Positions 9,105-17,855 of a stretch of 64,000 nucleotides of DNA are shown here, piece after piece. The stretch comes from Campylobacter sp. (GTDB lineage: Bacteria > Campylobacterota > Campylobacteria > Campylobacterales > Campylobacteraceae), in contig NZ_JAHZBQ010000002.1 of NCBI RefSeq assembly GCF_019423325.1, positions 1-64,000 on the forward strand. Reading direction: 5' to 3'. The translations under genes were made by a program, and so were the position numbers. The notes under the pieces were generated by a model. The model had not been told where the DNA came from. It saw nothing but the letters and a program-made list of their open reading frames with translations, and did not search any database. How positions within the stretch are numbered: position 1 is the first letter of the stretch; every line of letters starts with the position of its first letter.

Positions 9105-12100
9105 TTATATATATTTTTGTGCGAGTTTCTCAAGACCCGACTTGGTGATATTGTAACTAGCGACTTCGCTAAATAGTGGATTTTCATCGTTGTCGTTAGA
9201 AAACAGCACTAGCTTGGTCGCAGATGCTTTTCGGCGCAAGCTCTCTAACGCCGCTAAATCTAGCCCCGCTAGCTTTTTATCAATCAAAACAAGCTTATAG
9301 CTGCCCGTAGCCGCCATAGAAATAAGCTGGTCGAAATTGCCCGCAATTTCTACGTCTTTATACTGGTGTTTTAATATGCTGGCAAAAATTTTACTTTCCA
9401 TAATGTTTGCCTTACATATAAGTATATCTTTTGTCGGCACGCGTGCACCCTTAGCTTTCACTACGTCATCAGAAACTATGCTTTTTTTAGGAACTAGCTT
9501 CATTATCGTCTTTGGCACTTTGACAGTTTTAATGACCGTCTTAGGTACCTGACGTTTTACAAGCTTTTTAACCAGCTTCTTTGTAGTTCCACCGGCAGGC
9601 GCTGCATCGGATCGTTTATCGCCGATAAAATTATCTAGCATTTGGGCTAAGATATCCTTTTTGATCGGCTTGGTGCAGTATTCGTCAAGCCCTGCTGCCA
9701 TAAATTTCTCTCTATCGCCCTTTAGCGCATTGGCAGTAACAGCCACGATCGGGATGTGGCGGAGATTATTCTCGTGTTCGTATTGCTTGATCTGCTTTGT
9801 AGATTCGATACCGTCCATAACAGGCATCGAAATATCCATAAATATGAGATCATAGTCGTTATTGGCTTTTCTGGCTTCCAGCGCCAAAAGCCCGTTTTCG
9901 ACTATCGTTAAATTCATATTAAAGCTATTTAGTGTATGCTTCATAAGCTTTTGGTTGATCTCATTATCCTCCGCAATAAGGATTTTGGCGTTATATTTTC
10001 TATTGACCAAAGGTACATTTTCGTCGGCAGGATTTCGCTCTACCGGTACTTCAACCTCTTCTTCGACTTCGACATCCTCTTCGACCATAATGGTTTCTTC
10101 CTGCTGCTCGTCTTCGTACACGGTAACGGGCACCTCGACCATCTCCTCTTCCTCAGGCTGCGAGATAACTACCGGTTCGACTTTTACGCTAACAGGCTCG
10201 ATCTCGGGCTCTTCGACATGGACGTTTTGAGTAGCAGGCTCTACCTTTTGAATATCCACAGGCTCCGGCTCAATACTCGGCTCTTCGGCAGGAATATTTT
10301 GAGCCGCTGGTTCTACTACTGGCGTTATCGATTCAAACTCGATATTTGAAGGCTCCTGTTTAACCTCTTCAAGTTTTGGCTCTATAGGTTTTAGTTCGGG
10401 CTCAATTGCTACCGGCTCTGGCTCAACAGCGATAGGTTCTGATTCGATTATCTTTTCAGTTGGAATTTCAGGTTCTGAAAGTTTAACACTTGAAATTTCA
10501 TCTTCATGAGTAGAAACACTTGAAGTATCAGGCTTCGAAGCTTTAGCGATAGGAATTTCAGGCTCGGTTTTAATGGCTACAGGAATTTCTTCTTCTACGC
10601 TTGGAATTTCAACCTTTTTAACAGGCTCTTGCGCTTTGACGCTCGGTTTGATATCCGAAAGATCGATATCTATATCAGGAATTTCAATCTCAGCCTTAGG
10701 CGTCTCAACCTTAGCCTTTGGAATTTCTATTTTTGCAGGCTCAACCTTTACTTCTTCTTCCTCTTTCTTAATCTTAGGAAGCTCTATTTCGATATCGGAA
10801 AGATCAATGCTAGGAGTTTCGGCTTTAGGAGCCTGGGTCTGCGCCGCATGTGTTTTGAGCCCCACAAAATCATCAGGAATTTCCAAAGATATAGGCTCAT
10901 CGATATCGGTCTGGGCATCCTTTGTGCTTGAAGGCTCTACTTTTGGCTTTTCTGCGTGCGGGATTACTATTTCAGGAATATCAATATCGATCTTTGGTGA
11001 TTCAGGCTCTGTCTTTTCAATCTTAATATCACTCATAGGCTCGATATCTATAGGCTTAATGACCGGCTCTTCTGCTTTAGGAGCTTCTTTTTTGAGCTCT
11101 TGAGCGATACTAGACTTACTAACAGCCTCCTCTTTATGCGCAGAATGAGCCTTGGCATCATGCGTACGTCTTCTGCTTTGCAAGATAGCGCGTAGCTCGT
11201 CTGCCGACGAAGTAGTAGCATGTCGTAATTCATCGAGCTTGTTGATGATAGGTCTTTCTTTTACTATTGGCTCTTCCATAATCATTTCATCAGCGACGAT
11301 AGGCTTTTCTACCTCGGCATCCAGCTTAATCTCATGCGTCTGTGGAGCAAAATCCGATCTACTTAGAGCAATTCCGGATTTTGAAATTTTATCTAGCGTC
11401 TTAACGAATTTAGTTAAGTTAAAAGGCTCTGTAAGGGTAAAAATTTTGGAATTTGAAATACTAATACTTTGAAGCTCTTTTGGCTTAAGAGTTAAGATCG
11501 TAGGCATACTCAATATATCGCTAACCTCGCCGTAATTCTTAAATCTAGTGATAAGAGCATCATATTTGTTATTATTTTGCGCTGAGCGGAACTGCGCGTT
11601 CGTATTAAATATCGAAATTTTACCACCTAGCTTGCTGATGTAGTTTTTAACGATATCATTATACATCGTATCGGCGCTATCGGCTAAAAGCGCAAAATTT
11701 AGTCCTTTGATACTTTCAAATACTGCGTCCGCATCAGTCTTTTGTGTCTCTTTGAAAGCAAGGGTGAAATAAAATCTAGTACCCTTTCCTACTGTAGATT
11801 TGACCTGAAGCTTACCGCCCATCATCGCTACGTATTTCGATGAAATCGTAAGTCCAAGACCTGTTCCGCCATATTTGCGCGTGATTGTAGAGTCAGCTTG
11901 AGAGAAGGCGTTAAATACATTTGCGAGCTTATCTTCAGAAATTCCAATGCCGGTATCTTCTACGCTAAACGTTACGATCGCCTCTCCAGGAGCTTTGCTA
12001 GGCTCCCTTAAAATTTCAACTACGATAGTGCCGTGCTCAGGGGTAAATTTGACAGCATTTGACATGAGGTTGATAAGAACCTCTTTGATCTTCGTGATGT

Positions 12101-13658
12101 CTCCGTATAGATGGTGCACGAGTGTAGGATCGATGTAGAGTAGGATGTCGATATTTTTCTCCGCGGCTTTTGCGACGTAAATTTCAACGGCGCTTTCAAA
12201 GTCTTGGATCGGATTGAATAAAATATCCTCAAGCTCGACCTTATTGCTCTCGATCTTAGAGACATCCAAAATGTTATTAATGATCGTTAGAAGGTTTTCG
12301 GACGATTTTTCGATAGTATCAACATAATCGCGCTTCTCCTCGTCCAAATCGGTATTTTTAAGAAGCTCCGTAAAGCCGATGATGCCGTTAAGCGGCGTCC
12401 TGATCTCGTGCGACATATTGGCCAGGAAGATCGATTTTGCCTTGTTGGCATCCTCCGCAGCGCCCTTTTGATATGCAATCAGATCGAGCGCGTCCTCGAT
12501 AAGCGAATATGCCTTGTTAACACCCTCACTAGTCCTAACGTCGATATGCTCGTGCTGATTCGTCAAATCGCCGATTCGGCTAAGCACGTTGCCAAGGTCG
12601 GTAACGTTCTGTCTTAAACGTCTTGTAATACCCAAGGCAAAAACGACCAAAATAGCCGCTAAAACCCATATACCAAGAGCGATAAATAGGTTTCTTAGTC
12701 TTTGTGCTAGGTAAGTATCGGCATGCGCCGCAAGCTCAGCATTGATCTTTTCAGAAATTTCGCTTAGCTTTTTATATTTAAGTGTAGTAGAGGCAAACCA
12801 CTCTTGAAAAGGTACGCTATAGTGTCCTTCGTCCGCTTCTTGCTGCAATGTGGCTGAAATTTTAGCAGTTTCTCTTAATGCGTTTTGAAATTCCTCTCCG
12901 TCTAGAATTTTTAAAATCGCGGCTCTAGCATCCGATTCCGGCAAGAAGTAGTAATTAGGAAGCGAACTAGATAGGTTGAAGCTAGCCCAAGTCCTTAGCT
13001 GCGCCTGATTCATCGCCTTGCTACCGATAATGTATTCGATAATATAGTCGCGCTCCGATGCAGTGGCATCCATCGCCTCATAGGTATTAAGCAATGAAAC
13101 CGTCCAAACGGTAATATTTGAGCTTACAAGACCCTCTCTTAGCACTCGTTGGATTGTTTTTACATCATCGTCGAATTTTTGAAAATATGAGCTGAAAAGC
13201 TCACCGAAGCTTTTGCTTTGAGCATCGACATCCCTTCTTACCTGCGGAAGCTTGTCTAATAAACCGTCTATATCGGTCTCGGCAGCCAAAAGCTCGTCAT
13301 TACCGGTGCCGTAAGCGAAAATATCAAAAATGGTCTTTTTTACGACATTTTCACTGATATTTTTGCTTTCTTTGTACTTTGCAAGCGCATCGTCTGTTTT
13401 TTTGCGTTGACCCGATAGAAGGGTTCCCATACCAGGGTTTCCCTCGCTACCCAAAAACGCCGAAGTGATACCGCGCTCTTTATCTACCTGCTCTACTAAC
13501 GCCGCGAGATTGCTATTTTTAGCAATCTGCTGCTGCAAAATTCCAACTCTGGCGTAATCCTGTAAGGAAATAAACAAGAAATATGATGCAAACGCGAAAA
13601 TCAAAAGTAGCGGGATACCGCTAACAAGTCTCAAAGCACTTGTAGTATTTAAATTCAT
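9105..13658 (-). CDS. NIT-domain hybrid sensor histidine kinase with long Glu/Pro/Lys linker
   Basis: A 1517-residue membrane kinase. TM1 is about 12-32 and TM2 about 320-345; the periplasmic part holds a nitrate/nitrite-sensing NIT-type helical domain (ERGITSAFLGS near 61). After a short HAMP-like segment comes HisKA with phosphorylatable His417 (MSHEIRTPLNG), then HATPase_c with N (NLMSNAVKF), G1 (VEDTGIGIS) and G2 (GGTGLGLTI) boxes. A degenerate receiver-like domain follows (about 650-760). Residues of roughly 800-1210 are low-complexity repeats of Glu, Pro, Lys, Ile. A full receiver (Asp near 1274 in FMDISMP, Lys in CTKPI) comes next, and a second degenerate receiver-like end (VLIDKKLAG). 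Upstream AGGAT supports the ATG. It would transmit a periplasmic signal, possibly nitrate or nitrite, to the CheY-like regulator downstream. Ligand is inferred from the family only. Confidence 0.9.
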   Translation of the reverse strand: MNLNTTSALRLVSGIPLLLIFAFASYFLFISLQDYARVGILQQQIAKNSNLAALVEQVDKERGITSAFLGSEGNPGMGTLLSGQRKKTDDALAKYKESKNISENVVKKTIFDIFAYGTGNDELLAAETDIDGLLDKLPQVRRDVDAQSKSFGELFSSYFQKFDDDVKTIQRVLREGLVSSNITVWTVSLLNTYEAMDATASERDYIIEYIIGSKAMNQAQLRTWASFNLSSSLPNYYFLPESDARAAILKILDGEEFQNALRETAKISATLQQEADEGHYSVPFQEWFASTTLKYKKLSEISEKINAELAAHADTYLAQRLRNLFIALGIWVLAAILVVFALGITRRLRQNVTDLGNVLSRIGDLTNQHEHIDVRTSEGVNKAYSLIEDALDLIAYQKGAAEDANKAKSIFLANMSHEIRTPLNGIIGFTELLKNTDLDEEKRDYVDTIEKSSENLLTIINNILDVSKIESNKVELEDILFNPIQDFESAVEIYVAKAAEKNIDILLYIDPTLVHHLYGDITKIKEVLINLMSNAVKFTPEHGTIVVEILREPSKAPGEAIVTFSVEDTGIGISEDKLANVFNAFSQADSTITRKYGGTGLGLTISSKYVAMMGGKLQVKSTVGKGTRFYFTLAFKETQKTDADAVFESIKGLNFALLADSADTMYNDIVKNYISKLGGKISIFNTNAQFRSAQNNNKYDALITRFKNYGEVSDILSMPTILTLKPKELQSISISNSKIFTLTEPFNLTKFVKTLDKISKSGIALSRSDFAPQTHEIKLDAEVEKPIVADEMIMEEPIVKERPIINKLDELRHATTSSADELRAILQSRRRTHDAKAHSAHKEEAVSKSSIAQELKKEAPKAEEPVIKPIDIEPMSDIKIEKTEPESPKIDIDIPEIVIPHAEKPKVEPSSTKDAQTDIDEPISLEIPDDFVGLKTHAAQTQAPKAETPSIDLSDIEIELPKIKKEEEEVKVEPAKIEIPKAKVETPKAEIEIPDIDIDLSDIKPSVKAQEPVKKVEIPSVEEEIPVAIKTEPEIPIAKASKPDTSSVSTHEDEISSVKLSEPEIPTEKIIESEPIAVEPEPVAIEPELKPIEPKLEEVKQEPSNIEFESITPVVEPAAQNIPAEEPSIEPEPVDIQKVEPATQNVHVEEPEIEPVSVKVEPVVISQPEEEEMVEVPVTVYEDEQQEETIMVEEDVEVEEEVEVPVERNPADENVPLVNRKYNAKILIAEDNEINQKLMKHTLNSFNMNLTIVENGLLALEARKANNDYDLIFMDISMPVMDGIESTKQIKQYEHENNLRHIPIVAVTANALKGDREKFMAAGLDEYCTKPIKKDILAQMLDNFIGDKRSDAAPAGGTTKKLVKKLVKRQVPKTVIKTVKVPKTIMKLVPKKSIVSDDVVKAKGARVPTKDILICKANIMESKIFASILKHQYKDVEIAGNFDQLISMAATGSYKLVLIDKKLAGLDLAALESLRRKASATKLVLFSNDNDENPLFSEVASYNITKSGLEKLAQKYI

Positions 13659-13823
13659 ACAAAATCCTTCAAAGCGCAGCTTACGCGACGTTAAATTTTA
13701 TTCAACCGGAGAAACGAAGTCGCTTCCGTCACGCTAGGCGGAGACGATTTAGCCGTCCTGCAAAGTTAATGGGTGATTTTACTAAACAAATCTTTAAATA
13801 TAGCTTTTTGCGTTAGGTTTTCG
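13659..13823. other. Kinase-uvrC intergenic region
   Basis: 165 bases containing the promoter region of the kinase; no ORF or strong hairpin was found. Confidence 0.4.
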
Positions 13824-15626
13824 TTAATGATTGTTTAAAATTTTTTCGGCGGTTTGGATATTCGTAAGCGATCTGATCTCATCGAAGCTCGCCGCATAAA
13901 TGCTCTCAAAATCGCCGTAAAAGTCCAAAAGCTTCTTCAGGCTTCCTTTGCTAACGCCCAAGCTTAGCAGCTTTGAGCTTTGCAGATCGAGCTTGCGTTT
14001 GCTCTTTTGGTGAAACGAGATCGCAAAGCGGTGCGCTTCATCGCGCAGACGCTGAAAAAACTGCAATTTTTTATCATCCGTTGCTAGCGAAAAAATCCCG
14101 CCCTTCGTGCAAATTTTATCCTTCGCGGCCCCCTTTGCGCGGTGGGCTTTAGCGTCGATCTTTTCTTTAGAGATAGCGATTATATCGACGTTTGCTCCGA
14201 CGCTGCAAATTATTTCCTCTGCCAAGTTTAGCAGAGCCGTTCCGCCGTCGATGAGCCACAGATCGGGCGCTGCGAGCTCGTCAAATTTAAGCGCGCGGCT
14301 AGTTAGATACTCGCGCATCTGATCGTAGTCGTTATTTGAGCTAAGGTGCTTGTGGCGGTAGTTTTGCTTGTTAAACTCGCCGTCTTGAAAGCTTATCATA
14401 GCTCCCACGGGCGCGGCGCCGAACATATGCGAATTGTCGAAAACTTCGATATTTACCGGCAAATTCGTAAGATCAAAATAATCCTTCAGCTCCTGCAAAA
14501 ACGCGTAATCGTGCGTTTTTAGATGCTTTTTGATATTGATCTCGCAGTTTTGGTATGCGATCTCGCAAATTTTACGCTTCTCGCCGATTTTCGGCGCATA
14601 AATTTTAAACGCTCTTTCGTGCCGCTTGGATAAAATTTCGCATACCAGATCCGCATCGTCAAACTCGTCGTAGACGTAAATTTTAGCGCACGCCACGGGA
14701 GCTGCGGCAGGAAAGGCGCTTAAGATCATCTGCTTGTAGGCGTTTGCGATATCATCGGCGCTCGGGGCTTTGCAGTTAATTATATGCGAGCTTGAAGCTG
14801 AAATTTTACCCTCGCGTATGCTAAAATGCACGGCGCAGACGAGCCCGTCGCGTGCGGCAATCGCAAAGACCTCGAAATCATCGAGCTTTGCCAGATCGAC
14901 CTCTACCTTTACGTTCATCTGTTTTAAAATTTCAATCTTATCGCGGATCTGCGCGGCTTCTTCAAAATTTTCGCTCTGCGCGAGCCGCGCCATCCGCTGC
15001 AAAAGCTGCGGCACCATCTTTTGCGGATTTTTTAGGGCGGCAAGCGCGCTCTGCACGATACGAACGTAATCCTGCTTTGAAATTTTATCCTCGCACGGAG
15101 CGGCGCAACGCCCGATCTGGTAGAACAAACAGGCCTTTTTGCCCTTGACGCAATTTTTCTTCTGCACGAGCGGAAACTGCATGTAAAGCGTCTGTAAAAT
15201 TTCCTTCGCGCCGTGAAAATATGGGCCGAAATATCTGATGTTTCTGCCCTTTATGATCTTTCGCGTGATCTCAAAGCGCGGAAAGTCGTCGTCTAAATTT
15301 ACGTAAATATATGGATAGGTCTTATCGTCGCGAAGCAGGATGTTGTATTTGGGCTTTAGCTGCTTGATGAAGGAATTTTCTAGTATCAGCGCGTCGCTCT
15401 CGCTGGGCGTTATGATGTATTCTAAATGCGCCGCCTCGCTTATCATCTTTGCGATGCGCGCACTTAAGCGCGGGCTCGGAGCGAGAGCGGGCGTGAAAGA
15501 AAAGTAGCTTTTGACGCGATTTTTTAAAATTTTTGCCTTGCCAACGTATAGCAGCTTGCCCGCGGCGTCGAAGTATTGATACACGCCGGGTCTGGCAGGC
15601 AGGCTCTTAATCTCCTCTATTAGCAA
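13824..15626 (-). CDS. uvrC: UvrABC excinuclease subunit C
   Basis: Makes the 3' and 5' incisions in nucleotide excision repair together with UvrB. The 600 residues match the family length. The GIY-YIG nuclease domain is at the N-terminus (PGVYQYFDAAGKLLYVGKAK), a Cys cluster and the UvrB-binding (UVR) motif lie near 200 (ENFEEAAQIRDKIEILKQM), and the RNase H-like nuclease domain (DNSHMFGAAPVGAM; LWLIDGGTALLNLA) and helix-hairpin-helix (ILSL-type GVSKGSLKKLL) are C-terminal. The start is TTG at 15626; it overlaps the upstream gene's 3' end by 20 bases, implying translational coupling. In C. jejuni uvrC also neighbours a small hypothetical gene and guaA. Confidence 0.97.
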   Translation of the reverse strand: MLIEEIKSLPARPGVYQYFDAAGKLLYVGKAKILKNRVKSYFSFTPALAPSPRLSARIAKMISEAAHLEYIITPSESDALILENSFIKQLKPKYNILLRDDKTYPYIYVNLDDDFPRFEITRKIIKGRNIRYFGPYFHGAKEILQTLYMQFPLVQKKNCVKGKKACLFYQIGRCAAPCEDKISKQDYVRIVQSALAALKNPQKMVPQLLQRMARLAQSENFEEAAQIRDKIEILKQMNVKVEVDLAKLDDFEVFAIAARDGLVCAVHFSIREGKISASSSHIINCKAPSADDIANAYKQMILSAFPAAAPVACAKIYVYDEFDDADLVCEILSKRHERAFKIYAPKIGEKRKICEIAYQNCEINIKKHLKTHDYAFLQELKDYFDLTNLPVNIEVFDNSHMFGAAPVGAMISFQDGEFNKQNYRHKHLSSNNDYDQMREYLTSRALKFDELAAPDLWLIDGGTALLNLAEEIICSVGANVDIIAISKEKIDAKAHRAKGAAKDKICTKGGIFSLATDDKKLQFFQRLRDEAHRFAISFHQKSKRKLDLQSSKLLSLGVSKGSLKKLLDFYGDFESIYAASFDEIRSLTNIQTAEKILNNH

Positions 15627-16074
15627 GGATCAGTCCTCTTATCTCTTCAAAAATTTTATAAATTTGCGGATCTTGGATTTTGTTTTTAAACTCCCCCTTT
15701 GCGCGCTCCAAAGATAAAGCTTCGCCATCCCGGCGCAAATGAGCTTTATAAATTTGCGCCCTTCTTCTGCTCATTACTCTATCTGCGACGAAAAATTTTA
15801 TATCGCGCACACCGTAAAGCTCCGCCGTCTCTCTAGCGGCTACGAATCGCTTTAATACGTCTTTTATTAAATTTATATTACTATCGCGTTTTAGTTCGCA
15901 AAGCCCCGCCGGATGCTTCGCGGCTATCATCAAAATGCCATCTTTGACGTAGATGAAAGCGATCAGCCTTTGCCAACTAAGCGGCAAAATCGCTAAAAAC
16001 TCGCCTCTTTCTCGCATCTTGGCATATAAAGGATTTTTTCTGATATGAGCGATTATTTCTCTTGCATTTTCCAT
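15607..16074 (-). CDS. DUF721/DciA-like protein
   Basis: A 155-residue cytoplasmic protein. The first 90 residues (ILPLSWQRLIAFIYVKDGIL, then IAAKHPAGLCELKRD) resemble the DUF721/DciA fold, which in many bacteria binds the replicative helicase DnaB and helps load it; the rest is Arg/Lys-rich. Similarity is recognised by pattern only, so the role is tentative. It is translated just ahead of uvrC with a 20-base overlap. Its ATG (16074) also overlaps the divergent lipoprotein gene's start by 30 bases. Confidence 0.7.
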   Translation of the reverse strand: MENAREIIAHIRKNPLYAKMRERGEFLAILPLSWQRLIAFIYVKDGILMIAAKHPAGLCELKRDSNINLIKDVLKRFVAARETAELYGVRDIKFFVADRVMSRRRAQIYKAHLRRDGEALSLERAKGEFKNKIQDPQIYKIFEEIRGLILANRGD

Positions 16075-16245
16075 AGACGGATTTTAGCATTTTTTATCTT
16101 AGTTTTGCTTAGCGGCTGCGGATACAAAGCACCGCCTTTTTACTCGGACGCGGATGAGCAAACCGCGAACGCAGAAGCATCCGCCGCGGATGGCAACAAA
16201 ACAAACGACACGAAAGGCGGCGTTAGAATTTTACGCGATAAATAG
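16045..16245 (+). CDS. Small LptM-like lipoprotein
   Basis: A 66-residue lipoprotein. A hydrophobic signal (ILAFFILVLLSGC) ends in a lipobox with Cys25, followed at once by GYKAPPFYSD. That GCGxKxPxYxP-type pattern is the signature of LptM (YifL), a lipoprotein that helps the LptD/LptE translocon mature; the remaining tail is Ala/Asp/Asn-rich and probably unstructured, as in LptM. ATG 16045 is the only sensible start and lies inside the divergent DciA-like gene. It ends 54 bases before guaA. The motif is seen; LptM function is inferred. Confidence 0.65.
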   Translation: MSDYFSCIFHRRILAFFILVLLSGCGYKAPPFYSDADEQTANAEASAADGNKTNDTKGGVRILRDK

Positions 16246-16299
16246 CCTACTTTTAGCTTTGCTTTGTTATACTTTTAAAAATTTTTACAAAGGAATTTC

Positions 16300-17835
16300 A
16301 TGCAGACGGCAGACATTTTAGTGTTGGACTTCGGCTCCCAATACACCCAGCTGATCGCTAGGCGCTTGCGCGAACAAGGCGTTTACACCGAGCTGATCGC
16401 ATACGACGCACCGATCGATAAGATAAAAGCAAAAAACCCTAAAGGCCTTATTTTAAGCGGAGGACCCGCTAGCGTTTACGCCAAAGATGCGTATTTTTGC
16501 GACGATAGAATTTTTGAGCTTGGAATTCCAATTTTAGGTATCTGCTACGGCATGCAGCTCATCGCGCATAAATTTGGCGCCAGCGTCGTGCCTGCGGGTA
16601 AAAAAGAGTATGGCAAAGCCTCTTTGAAACTGCTTCGCGCTAGCAGGCTATTTGGCGGCGTGGAGGATAACTCTACTGTCTGGATGAGCCACTCGGACAA
16701 GGTCGAGAGCCTGCCGGAGGGCTTTGAGGTGATGGCAAGCTCGGATGAGAGCGAGTGGTGCGTATTTGGTGACGAGACCCGTAAAATTTACGCGCTACAG
16801 TTTCACCCCGAAGTCTGCCACAGCGAGTTCGGCGATAGAATTTTAAAAAATTTTGCCAAAGAGATCTGCGGAATAACCAGCACTTGGAATATGGGTAGCT
16901 TCGCCAAAGAGCAGATGATCAAAATAAAAGAGCGCGTAGGCAGCGCCAAAGTGCTTTGCGCGGTAAGCGGCGGCGTGGATAGTTCGGTCGTAGCAGCGCT
17001 TTTGGCGCATGCGGTGCCGCAGGGCCTAATAGCGGTTTTCGTCGACAACGGACTACTTCGCACGGGCGAGCGCAAGGCGGTAGAGGAGATGTTTAGGCTC
17101 AAACTCGGCGTGAGCTTAGACGTGATCGATGCCAGCGAGCTGTTTTTAAGCAGACTGAAAGGGGTGGTCGATCCCGAGCAAAAACGCAAAATCATCGGCG
17201 CGACCTTCATTGAAGTTTTCAGCAAAGAAGCGGCAAAACACAAAAACGTAAAATTTCTAGCTCAAGGCACGCTCTATACCGACATCATCGAAAGCTCGGT
17301 CGCAGGCTCAAGTAAGACGATCAAAAGCCATCACAACGTAGGCGGCCTGCCTAAGGATATGAAATTTGAACTGATCGAGCCTTTGCGCGAAATTTTTAAA
17401 GACGAAGTGCGCCAGCTAGGGCTTGAGCTAGGTCTTTCGCGCGAAGTCGTTTTCCGCCATCCATTCCCGGGGCCGGGCCTTGCGATCCGCATAATGGGCG
17501 AGGTAAATACGCCGAGCCTCGAGCTACTGCGCAAAGCCGACGTGATCCTACGCGACGAGCTAAAATCAAGCGGCTGGTACAACAAAACATGGCAGGCGTT
17601 TTGCGTACTACTAAACGTGCACTCCGTGGGCGTCATGGGCGATAACCGCACCTACGAAAACGCCGTGTGCATACGCGTAGTGGACGCTAGTGACGGAATG
17701 ACGGCTAGCTTTTCGCGCCTGCCGTACGACTTGCTAGAAAACATCTCTCGCCGCATAATAAACGAAGTAGACGGCATCAACCGCGTAGTTTACGACATCT
17801 CGAGCAAACCGCCCGCAACGATAGAGTGGGAGTAA
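16300..17835 (+). CDS. guaA: GMP synthase (glutamine-hydrolysing)
   Basis: Converts XMP to GMP using glutamine and ATP. The 511 residues contain the class I glutaminase domain with nucleophile Cys82 (GICYGMQ) and His169/Glu171 (FHPEV), the ATP pyrophosphatase domain with P-loop SGGVDSS (223-229), and the C-terminal dimerisation domain ending in the invariant KPPATIEWE. The start has AAAGGA upstream. It is a standard housekeeping gene with GC-rich codons, in contrast to the AT-rich gene 20 bases downstream. Confidence 0.98.
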   Translation: MQTADILVLDFGSQYTQLIARRLREQGVYTELIAYDAPIDKIKAKNPKGLILSGGPASVYAKDAYFCDDRIFELGIPILGICYGMQLIAHKFGASVVPAGKKEYGKASLKLLRASRLFGGVEDNSTVWMSHSDKVESLPEGFEVMASSDESEWCVFGDETRKIYALQFHPEVCHSEFGDRILKNFAKEICGITSTWNMGSFAKEQMIKIKERVGSAKVLCAVSGGVDSSVVAALLAHAVPQGLIAVFVDNGLLRTGERKAVEEMFRLKLGVSLDVIDASELFLSRLKGVVDPEQKRKIIGATFIEVFSKEAAKHKNVKFLAQGTLYTDIIESSVAGSSKTIKSHHNVGGLPKDMKFELIEPLREIFKDEVRQLGLELGLSREVVFRHPFPGPGLAIRIMGEVNTPSLELLRKADVILRDELKSSGWYNKTWQAFCVLLNVHSVGVMGDNRTYENAVCIRVVDASDGMTASFSRLPYDLLENISRRIINEVDGINRVVYDISSKPPATIEWE

Positions 17836-17855
17836 AAAATTTATAAATCAATTTA

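Noticed and set aside
10573..11103. Long Ser/Gly/Ile-rich plus-strand frame opposite the kinase linker
   Set aside because: It arises from the repetitive Glu/Pro/Lys codons on the other strand; no start signal.
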